Below are positions 55,216-64,000 of a stretch of DNA of 64,000 bases, piece after piece (positions within the stretch are counted from its first letter, which is position 1; each line of letters opens with the position of its first letter). The DNA is taken from contig SSBO01000008.1 of assembly GCA_005281725.1 (NCBI GenBank), positions 4,383,964-4,447,963 on the forward strand, written 5' to 3'. Under the pieces are notes generated by a model, which did no database searches, was not told the origin of the DNA, and saw only the letters and a program-made list of their open reading frames with translations. Position numbers and translations under genes: made by a program. This DNA is from Wuchereria bancrofti. Taxonomy: Eukaryota > Nematoda > Chromadorea > Rhabditida > Onchocercidae.

Positions 55216-58200
55216 ATGGCATCGTCGTTGATTAAAATATTTCGCTTCAGAAAGCACAAAGATTGTAATGATCTTGTAAGTTTATAAGTTATAATGTTTC
55301 TCTTTATGTTCTCCTATATTTTAGTTTAGGTTTAGCATTCCAATAATTAGTAATGATCAGTGTGTGATGTGGAAGTATAATTGACAATTATAACTTTCTT
55401 TTTGCTTTTTATCCTCTTTTTTTTCATTTTTAAAAATAGTTATTTCCATGTCTGAGTTGCAAACAAAACACTGCAATTCAGAAGCTTACAATCTAAAATA
55501 GGGTTTATGGCTGTATTAAATATTTGAATTAGGGAAGTAATATGCTGCTCAGTAAGATTAGATATGAAGGATAATCCGGTCTATGTAGACATGATTTTTA
55601 ACAGAGTTTCTTAAATTGGATTTCGTGATATATCATTTCAACACTTTATTAACAGACTAGACGCCTGTAATTATGTTGCATGCTATGTTGTATGATAGGA
55701 AGCATATATATATATATGTTAGTCTTGTCAAACGAACTTGGTTTATTTACCAAGTAAATACTTTCTTAATAATTTTTTATTGTGAAACTATATTTTTTCA
55801 TTATAGAATCGTAAGGAATCTTCGCGTCGTTCATTGCGATGTTGTTCACCAATTCCCTCTTGGCGATCCGATAAAGAAGCTATCTATATAAGCGGTGCAT
55901 CATGGACTCGACCATCAGCGCCTTATTCTGTTATTACGGCACCAAAGAAGGGCAAGCAAACAAGGTCATGCCCTGGAGGAGTTTCCATTTTCCCGATTAA
56001 ATCATCTGGCAACAAAAAGTTCGACTCGATTGAGAGCAAGTTCGTTTCATCCATTTTTTTTTTTTTTTTGTATTTATTTATTGATAACCATATTATCTTC
56101 TCATCTACCTACTTATTTATTTATTCGTTAGTTAATGTGTAACTAATATAATATTTTATCATTTCTAACTGTAGTATCCATATTTCACTTTATCATTTAG
56201 ACGCATGTTTGGTATAGTCAAGTCAAACTTTTCATTCACGTCAGATCGTCACGATGATTTTAGAAGCGCTGGGATAACAACTGATGTCAGAAATTTGGAT
56301 GCTGAAGTAAAAACATCTGAATATGGTAGTGCTGATCCTAGTCCAACAGATAGTTCACAGAGTGTTCCTGTACCATTTTTGGAATCCAAAGCTGACATTG
56401 AGTTGAAAGCTGAGGTCTGCTAATTTTAATTAAAAGTATGGAATGGAAAAATATTTTCTTGTTCTAGAATTTTGTAGGATACGATGACTTTTCAGGCGTA
56501 GAGGTCAAAACTGTGTAGGAGTTTCGTTAAATTTAGGAGAAAATAAGAAATTTTTGTGAACTGAACTAACTCTATGATGAACTTAAACTAAATTTGACTT
56601 TTTAGATTGAGAAATACGAGTTTGAAATACGAAGATTAAGGAAACGTTTGAAGGAAGAACGACATTATTTCAAAGGACAAATCATTGCTGTACAGGTGAG
56701 ACAATTAGTTAACCAACTTGTGATTTTTGGTTGTAGCAGTCATTGACAGTTTTATATTTCAGAGAAATTGTAGTTGACAGTTTTATATTGCAGAGAAAAG
56801 TATTATTAACTGATTAAATACTGTGCAAAAAAGTGTCAATCTAAGATGTTATTTTGTATTTATTATTTTTCCAGAAGGAAAAAGATCATATGAGGCGATA
56901 TCTAGAAAAAGCTAGTCGAGCTGTCATGCATATGCAACGAGGAATTGATCAAGAAAGACGGAAGAATTCAAATTTGAGGAAACAGTTACACGAATCAGAT
57001 ATAATTATTGTGAGAAATATTTTCTTCAAAAAATGTTTTTGGCATATTTTTGTGAGAAATCTATTAATTTATTTAGTGTTATCGAGGACTGGAAGCGATA
57101 ACTTTTCCTCTTCTCAGAAGGGACTTTTGCTTTATTCTTTTTTTTTTTGTAATTGGTTAGAGAGAATTTTTCTTTTTTTGAATTCTATGCTCTATTATAG
57201 ATGTACAATCGTCACAGTTCGCACTGTATCACATTTTTGAAGATTTGTTGTTTTCTGTGATAGAATTTATTTTCTTCAGATTAGTCTGCAAAATCAACTT
57301 AAGAATAATCAGTATCGTGAAGTAGAACGTATGGGTAGTGTTAGTTGCCCATCGTGTGGTTCAACGATTGTTGGCGCTGGTGAAGCACTATGTGCGCTCA
57401 CACATTCGAATGCAAATCTTTACGACGATTCATTTACTTCAAATATTAGTGATGCACCAGATGAAGTGAAAAGTTTCCGTAACAAAAGGTGTAGTACACC
57501 GACAGCTGCACCATCACCAAGAATTTCGTCACCATCTATGAAGGTATTTTCCTTTGCATTTTTTTTGGATTTTAGCCCGAGTGCAGAAAAAAAATTGGAT
57601 ATTAGATACTCAGGTATTAAACTGGTTTAAACATTTATTTCAATTACTTGAATTAACTTTTTTATAAACTTCAACTTCAGTATTCCTAATGCGAAGCGAG
57701 GAAACAGGAAAAATGATGAAAAACTCTTAACATCCTTAATTTTGATTTTTAGGGTGCTAATATACTTCCGGAGCAAATAACTGCAGGTGAAAAATCATGT
57801 GTAAAATCGCCGCATAGTCCTTTGAGGCGTTCGTATTCGGATAGTGAATTACCATCGATGGTTTCAACAACTGAAGTAGAAAGTGGTTTACAAGAATGTT
57901 TACTGCAAGTAACCCACTTACCTACCCGCGGAGAATTACTTTCCGAAAGCTTGGTTAGCAGTTTTTTTGTGAAACTTGAGTAAGTCACTGATAAATGTAA
58001 ACAATGGGGAATATAAGAGTAAGACTGTTTCCGAATTTAGCGAGTCTACAATGTCTTCAGGGAAATTTTAGATATAAGCTTATTCTACAATTTTTATTAA
58101 TTCGGTTTCTTCATCTCAGGTGATTTTTTTAAAGGATGGCACTAGTTTTTCGTCAGATGAAGAAACAACGACAATTGAATTGATAGAGAAGCAGTTGAGA

Positions 58201-58779
58201 CATCGTGGTGACAATGTTCGTTTTGTACCTCCACGGCGAGCTGTACGACAAGCAACTTTTCGACGTTTTGGTCGTAAAGAAATAAGTGCCCTGGCAGAAT
58301 TTGATTATTTGCAAAATTTGAGTACTGATGCCAGTGGAATTGCAACCAGTTCGGATTATTCATCACCAGAAGGACGTTTGAGATTAGGTAAGGAACGGAT
58401 AACCGAAGGTCGAACACTATGTAAATTAAAGGTCTCATCATGATTTATTTGAACGCTTTGTTTTTTTTGTAACCATAATAAAGAGGGTCACATCCTCACT
58501 ATCAGTGATTAATGTCTATAAATGATATTTCCTTGTTGAAATTCTGCTGTTATACTACTTACTCTATTTGTGCTGTATTTGCTGTTAATATCTTTCTCTA
58601 ATTTTTCTACTTTTTAAGGAGTACAAATTTTGGCAGGTTATTCCTTAAATAATGTTTATTCTAATGATTTTAAACCTTCTTGTGAAGATACTCAGTTAAG
58701 GAAAATTCAGCTGCACACTGGAAAAGGCTGCTGGTATCTTACGATATCGAAGCAATTAAAGTTCAGTCAAAATGTTTAA
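55216..58779 (+). CDS. Unrecognised coiled-coil protein, 541 aa, nine exons
   Basis: Exons: 55216-55275, 55807-56039, 56201-56414, 56606-56695, 56875-57009, 57280-57543, 57753-57953, 58120-58387, 58619-58779 (TAA), in frame at all junctions. I do not recognise the family. The N-terminus is short and basic (MASSLIKIFRFRKHK). About residues 20-165 are Ser-rich and probably disordered. About 170-260 form a charged coiled coil (IEKYEFEIRRLRKRLKEER, KEKDHMRRYLEKA, LQNQLKNN). It is followed by a single CPSC pair, a Ser/Pro linker (PTAAPSPRISSPS, SPHSPLRRSYSDSE) and a C-terminal part with an Arg-rich segment (FVPPRRAVRQATFRRFGRKE). A scaffold or cytoskeletal role is only a guess. The ATG is the first in its frame after TAA at 55171; three short out-of-frame uORFs precede it, after a possible trans-splice acceptor (CATTCCAG at 55162). 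Confidence 0.8.
58388..58443 (+). other. Alternative 3' end of the coiled-coil gene (intron retention)
   Basis: If the strong donor at 58388 (AG|GTAAGG) is not used, exon 8 reads on for 18 codons to TGA at 58441-58443. An AATAAA follows at 58477-58482, inside the intron. This would make a shorter isoform ending CKLKVSS instead of the 53-codon exon 9 tail. Confidence 0.5.
58477..58482 (+). terminator. Intronic AATAAA poly(A) signal
   Basis: Canonical AATAAA 34 nt after the intron-retention stop codon and within the last intron of the coiled-coil gene. Confidence 0.5.
58619..58779 (+). CDS. Predicted last exon of the coiled-coil gene
   Basis: Acceptor TTTTTAAG at 58611-58618. The exon opens with GA, which completes the codon left by exon 8 (TTA G|GA GTA), and stays open for 52 residues to TAA at 58777-58779. 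It encodes CEDTQLRKIQLHTGKGCWY and neighbouring sequence. It is too short for a 60-codon ORF scan, and its coding status rests on phase and openness only. A variant ATTAAA signal lies at 58969-58974. Confidence 0.55.
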
Positions 58780-59023
58780 GGCATTTAAGTCAAAATATAG
58801 CTTATTTACATGAAATCGTATATATTTTCGGATTTTACTCTCACTTCCCCAATTTATATCCGCCAGCCAGTTTTCCTAACTACTATTGCCCTAAGTTCTT
58901 AGTTACTCATATTTTTATCGTGCCTATTATCAAAATCATATCACTTGTTCCAAATCGTGTTTGCTTTCATTAAAGAGAAGAAGCATTCTTAACTTTTTTT
59001 CTTTCAAATCATCGAAATAACAT
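58780..59023. other. Tail-to-tail spacer of the coiled-coil and EME1 genes
   Basis: Only 244 bp separate the two stop codons, so the 3' UTRs are likely to be adjacent or overlapping. I see no gene here. Confidence 0.6.
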
Positions 59024-62000
59024 TCAGCTTTCATCGATAATTTCGGTACCAGTAACACTTGTAAGCATCAAATAGATTTTGCGCGCTAACACTGGTCCAA
59101 TTCTTTTGCCATAGTCCATCTTCGTATCAGCCAACATTTTCATTCCTTCTTTCATTGGCATCGTTCTTAATCTGTAAATCGTGGAATTCAGGTGATTTTA
59201 ACCAGATTTAAGAAATTCAGAGAAGTTTCATGCGATTTTCACATGAAATCGTTCCGAACATTTTAGGATTTGACAAACTGACTGGTTGAAGTTTCCATCT
59301 GATGAAGATGTTTTAGGAGAACTTTCTTATAAAGTAGAAAAAGGAATTTCTTGATAATAACAGTTAACACATTTTGCGCTGAACAAAGACTTACAACTTC
59401 GAAAGAGCATGTGGACTTGGAAATGTCTTTACAATTGTCCGCTGTGCATTGGTTCCCATGCGATGCATCTGACTTAACATTTTCATCCACCAATCAGATA
59501 TAATGGCGGAATCATCACCCTGTAAATTATAGACTTAATTAAGAGAATAGATTTCATTTTTCGAGCTAAATCCATGTTGGATCCAAATTCATTGTGCTTT
59601 CATGTTGGGAGTCTTACTGCTCGTTCAGTCATAATGTACTTGAAAGGAGTTTCTTACGAATTTTGAAATATATGGAGAGGTTTTTTCTGAGACTATGGCC
59701 ATGCATAGAGAAATAAAAATTAGATGTCTAAATTCAGTTCATCTAAAACTAGATCATCATGTTTTAATAATTAAGGGATATTAGCAATCTTGATAAAAGG
59801 CAAAAGTGGGGATTACTCATAGATGTGATGCCTGTGGTGAGAATAAGTAAAATAGTTGGGAATAGAAATAATAGATCACATCTTACTTCAGTGATGCCTT
59901 TCTCGATATTTACAATAGGCAGAATTTGTTCTTCCAAGCGGCTTGCATTTCGCGCAATGGATCGATGCATTTGAGCAATAAGCACAGCATATTCTTGTGC
60001 ACTTAAGACAAAACGAGTTTGAGCTCGAAAACGTTCGAAAATTTCCAAAACAAAATCTGCCACCTGAAGAATGTATTAGCCTTGAAATTCAAGTTTTTCT
60101 TTTTATCTATCAATATGTTTTCATATAATTTTATTAGTCATTCTACAGTTTAGAACTTCGTAGTTAGCTAAACTAGCAAATTTCTGCAGACGTTCTCATT
60201 TAATTTAACGAGTTTAAATTGCGGTTAAGGACACTTGCTTTTTCTTTTCGCAATTTCAACGAGCCATAAACAACAAGAGTAAGTTGTGGTGATGGGAATG
60301 GATACTTTTTTAGACACTCTTCAATGAATTTTGCAATATCCTCAGCTGATTTGAACTGATCATAGCGTTGCGCATTCATTGATAAAATACAAAATTGCTC
60401 ATACATCTGCAACATTTCTTATAAAAGATAATACTAAAGCTGAAGCTGATAAACATTATAATTAATGATGTCACCAATGTAGTTAGAAATACAACGCCTG
60501 TGACAAACTCTTCAACTTCCGAAAAGAATAGTGTTACTAAGAGAGTTGCAAATATAAAATAAATGAACAATAAAAGCATAAACACTAAATTAAAATCAGA
60601 ACTGTCTCATGCAATCAATTTGGCGTGCTTTTCTACAATGTAGAATCTGAATGTCTACTATGGTGGGACATTAACTTTAAAGGAAGAATTACGATGCCAA
60701 CTACTAGGATTATTTTAATCAATTTGCTCATCTTTCATATTATTTAGTATGTGAAAATGTCCATAAACTGCATGAAGCTTTCGGGGATATATTTTTTCCT
60801 ATTTGACACTGTCGTTGAATATTTTTAACATTTTATAATAGCAAACAATTTGAGATAATATCAGTTAGTGAAAAGAAATGAGCAGGGATTGAATAAAACA
60901 AAAACGAACCAACTTTTCGCCACGAATAAATTCGTTATTTTCCACTTCTCCCTGCAAAACTCTTCTTTTCCAACAAACTGTCATGCCAGCATCCTCGAAA
61001 AGGAGTTGGTCACGAATACCTCGATCCGTGAATATTTTCATGATCAGTTCGTCTAAATTATCTGCAATATAAATTATGAAGAGAGCTAATTCAAAATTCT
61101 TTATAATCTTAATCATATGAATATCATTATCTTAAAAATCACAACTACAACGGCAATGAAGACATAATAAAAATATTCTTTTATCATTTTAGCAATTTTT
61201 CAAGATAAATTTTGTCAAGAAATTGATAAACGGCAAGACAGAAAATTACTGAAGAGAGTATACATTGAAGTGACTTAGTTGTCATAAGTCCCTACTTTGT
61301 ATTAGAGCGACAAATCATCTAACTATAACATTTCTCGTTCAATGTTGCTAACTACCGACAACATACCTACTGCAGAAATTAAATCGAGACTGATAACACA
61401 GAACAGATTCTGTTCACATTTCGATTTTTTCGCTGCGGATACTTCCCGTTCAAATTTAGCTAACTGTTTCTCGAGCTCAGTTCGCTTCTGAAAAGCAAAA
61501 CATAAACTTTCATATTGGATTGATAACATTTTAAAAGCAATTGATTCAACTTACTTAAGATCACCTTTCTTATTTTCGTTCTTGTCGAATGGTCTATTTA
61601 TCATTTTAACACGAAAGAAGTTGATTAAAGTGTCGGAAAACACAGAATACCTTGTACACTGTGATAAATTTTAACTCTCAAATACATTATAATAAATAAG
61701 GAAAATATAAGCAATATTCTGATATTTGTTTGTAGAATCAAAACGAAACCAACCTTCTTTTCTATTCTTTCTTGTTTCCTTTTTTCTCTGGCCTCCTCTT
61801 TTGCAGCCTTAATTATTCAAGATAAATTAGCATACTAAGTTTTACAGTAAGTTAGCATACTAAGTTAACGTACTAAGTTCTACCACCCAAAGAGCTGCAG
61901 ACCTAACATACGATATTTCAGAATGATTATTAACCTTCAATTAAGCATATTTAAAATAGCGAGGTTTATTTTCACATATTACATTAATTTGAGAAGTTAA

Positions 62001-63095
62001 GAGAGTCTATCGTAGCTTCATTTGTAGCTATGATTTTGTACTGCTATAAGAAATTTCAAAAAAAAATACTGCTCAAAATTTTAAACTTTTATAAAAACCA
62101 ACCAAATTTGACCAAGCCTGTCCTTCCAACGGATCACTAAGGCGATTAACTATGATAACTACAAGACATAATTATGATTGAAAATTATGAAACACAACCC
62201 GCTCAGCATTTATTTCATCTTTTGTCCTCTTCTTTCTCTTTCTCTCCATACATACACCATCTGAAACTGAGCGCGCTATACATATCGATGATCTCTTATC
62301 AGAAGTTGAAGATGCTACGAATTCATTAGTGTTTAACTGAATTTCTTTGAGCATTGGCGACGATTGCACAGGTTGTGAAAACGATTCATTGCTGTACCAA
62401 TTTGCGAAATCTTCGGATTCAGGTATTCCATCCAGTGCACATCGAGGTTTTTCATATGAATCATTAGATTCATTATCTGAAGAAACCAAATCTAGAAAAG
62501 CTGCATCATTCAATTCTAGTAGTGCTCGACTGTGAGTGTCATCAAGAAATCTCGAACTCGATGGCATCAGCTCTTCTTTAGCTTGTCCCTCATCATACTC
62601 GAGAATTTCGTCGTTAATATCTGAAGAACAAAAGATATTCAGGGAAAAGCAAAGATACAAATCAGCTAACGAGGTTGAAAAGCTTCCCTTTAAAAAATGA
62701 AAAATTTGAATAGACTAAAAAAACGAAGGGATATCTAAAATTAAGTGTCTACGACAATTAGTAACTTTAAGGAACCAAAAAATGCACAAAAAATAGCCCA
62801 GACGTAGAAGTAAATGGCAACCCGAACAATATATAATATAATAACCAAAACGTGCAAAAAAGAACTACGATAAATAATGAAAGAGATTTGGTTTGCAACG
62901 AAAATAAATTAATCAAGAATCTGATAAACCAGTCTATACGAAGTGAGAGAACTAGTCTGAGCAAATAAAAATGAATGAAAATTGTAAATAATCATAGTAA
63001 TACTAACAGTTTTTTGGTATATTCAAATCATTTAGTTGTCTTTTGAGTTCATTTCCATCTTCATCTTCACTTAACACTATTATACTTTTATCCAT
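59024..63095 (-). CDS. eme-1: EME1 homologue, non-catalytic partner of MUS81 structure-specific endonuclease, 484 aa
   Basis: Exons in transcript order: 63095-63008, 62620-62199, 61807-61754, 61487-61367, 61061-60910, 60406-60239, 60063-59887, 59519-59395, 59171-59024 (TGA). The frame holds throughout. EME1 pairs with MUS81 in the nucleus to cut 3'-flap, replication-fork and Holliday-type structures. Residues 1-13 contain a SUMO-interaction-like motif (IIVLSEDED). Residues 30-170 are acidic, Ser-rich and probably disordered, ending in a basic KRKKRTKDE. About 170-205 is the charged helix typical of the family (AAKEEAREKRKQERIEKK). About 210-395 is the nuclease-like ERCC4 fold (DNLDELIMKIF, MTVCWKRRV, LTLVVYGSLKLRKEK, FVLSAQEYAVLIAQ) without the catalytic ERK motif. 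About 395-484 is the helix-hairpin-helix part (TIVKTFPSPHALSKL, RIGPVLARKIYLMLTS). Family length is similar or somewhat longer. The identification rests on motif order from memory. Confidence 0.9.
60236..60239 (-). other. GC-AG intron donor in EME1 intron 6
   Basis: Exon 6 ends GAA AAA (60239), followed on the transcript strand by GCAAGT (60238-60233). The next exon begins in phase 0 with GTG GCA GAT after TTCAG. No GT donor nearby both keeps the phase and has a good context: A|GTGTCC is out of phase and AGT|GTCCTT is poor. GC donors with the GCAAGT context are a known minor class in nematodes. Confidence 0.65.
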
Positions 63096-63103
63096 GCGAC
63101 CTG
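63096..63103 (-). promoter_or_regulatory. Probable trans-splice acceptor of EME1
   Basis: ATTTCAG on the transcript strand ends at 63101 and the start ATG begins 5 nt later at 63095. An acceptor this close to a start codon, with no upstream coding exon in sight, is typical of nematode spliced-leader addition. A cis-spliced 5' UTR exon is the alternative. Confidence 0.5.
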
Positions 63104-63162
63104 AAATGATAAGTAATTTTAATAATATAATAATATTGTTAATCCAATAATTCATATATACC

Positions 63163-63640
63163 ATTAACGTGAGAAGCCAATTAACGTGTATCTAAGTGTG
63201 TCATAATTAAAGAGAGAAAAGACAAATATTATGATTAATCATTATTATTACATCCACAATTTACGTATAAGATTGACGTGACGGAGATCCAAGTAACGAA
63301 TTAACGGTATATTTAGACAGATGCTAATATAACAGGGAGAGAGAGTAACCGAGATAAACTAATTCTATTTAACGTGTATCTAATAAATCTCTGTTAATAC
63401 AAAAGAGAGAGAGAGAAAGGGAGAGAAAACAAAAGAAGAGAGATTATGATTAATGCAATGCTGGATGGTTTACGTGTACAACTAACGTGACGATGGGAAG
63501 TCAATTCTAGCTAATATTGTCTTGACATACATTAATGTAACATGGAAAAACAAATAAGGAGATAAGAGCAAAGAGAGAGGAAGAGAGAGACGGCGAGAGA
63601 GAGGGAGAGAGAAGAAAAGAAAGAAAATCAAAAATGCATA
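63163..63640. repeat. Degenerate ACGTG/GAGA repeat block upstream of EME1
   Basis: Segments of about 105-210 bp repeat the order ACGTGA(C/G)(A/G)...CAATT, TTAACGTGTATCTAA, AAAGAGAGAGA and ATTATGATTAAT. Instances begin near 63169, 63275 and 63486. GA tracts at 63399-63425 and 63571-63612 are part of the block. Confidence 0.65.
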
Positions 63641-63738
63641 ATTGATAAACTCGCGCTCTGATGTATTCATAAAAAGGAATGAACTTGTTTCTGTTGCAGC
63701 ACTGTTTACATTTCAAATGTTGGTGTTGAATGTTAAAA

Positions 63739-63885
63739 TGATTTAATTTAATTTAATTTGACTTAATTTGATTTGACGTAATTTGATTTAATTTGACATA
63801 ATTTAATTTGGTCTAGTCTAATTTAATTTGCCTAATTAAATCAAATCGAATTAAATTTGATCCAATTTAGTTTAAATTAAAATTT
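63739..63885. repeat. Degenerate TTTAA/TTTGA pentamer array
   Basis: About 29 pentamers of the type TTTAA or TTTGA with TTGAC and TAGTC variants. It is not the nematode telomere repeat TTAGGC. Confidence 0.75.
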
Positions 63886-64000
63886 ATTATAATCTTCCAT
63901 TCTTTTTTTTCTTCTCTTTTTCACCTTCTCTCTTTCTCTTTCCCTTAACTCTTCCTATGATAACCTGAAAAAAAAACCAAAGAGCAGCTGCTGATTTGAT

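Noticed and set aside
58142..58441. Minus-strand 99-codon frame over the coiled-coil gene exon 8
   Set aside because: It is the shadow of exon 8; the plus-strand frame is supported by phase-matched splice sites on both sides.
63739..63885. Telomere-like repeat
   Set aside because: The unit is TTTAA/TTTGA, not TTAGGC, and the array is internal and degenerate.

Overview
The window is nuclear DNA of an AT-rich invertebrate, most likely a nematode. It has small exons, GT-AG introns whose acceptors mostly end in TTTCAG, AATAAA poly(A) signals, and a start codon lying only 5 nt downstream of a splice acceptor, as at trans-splice sites. Simple-sequence repeats are very dense. The long introns and gene-poor spacers recall spirurid (filaria-like) nematodes, but the sequence does not fix the species. 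Nothing in it is bacterial or viral.

Layout. (1) 1-9142, minus strand: the 5' six exons of a secreted or membrane leucine-rich-repeat protein; its 3' end lies outside the window. (2) 9143-37758: about 28 kb with no exon I can recognise, full of GA, TAA, CAA and GT microsatellites, several short tandem duplications, and an assembly gap of 162 N. (3) 37759-40096, plus strand: seven exons encoding the C-terminal part of an LSD1/KDM1-type flavin amine oxidase; the N-terminal exons were not found. (4) 41666-48079, minus strand: a complete 13-exon voltage-gated calcium channel beta subunit (CACNB; ccb-1 in nematodes), 528 aa, tail to tail with gene 3. (5) 48080-55215: non-coding spacer with two degenerate minisatellites. 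(6) 55216-58779, plus strand: a nine-exon gene for a 541-aa coiled-coil protein I do not recognise, with an alternative intron-retained 3' end. (7) 59024-63095, minus strand: a complete nine-exon EME1 homologue (484 aa), the non-catalytic partner of the MUS81 endonuclease, tail to tail with gene 6. (8) 63096-64000: EME1 upstream region with degenerate repeats.

All exon models were assembled by hand. Every junction keeps the frame, and for CACNB and EME1 the joined protein follows the known family from end to end. The genes have unrelated roles: cell surface, chromatin, ion channel, unknown coiled coil and DNA repair. I see no operon and no undescribed multi-gene system. The most interesting points are at transcript level: a minisatellite built on the donor of CACNB exon 8, a GC-AG intron in EME1, two competing 3' ends in the coiled-coil gene, and the headless KDM1 gene.
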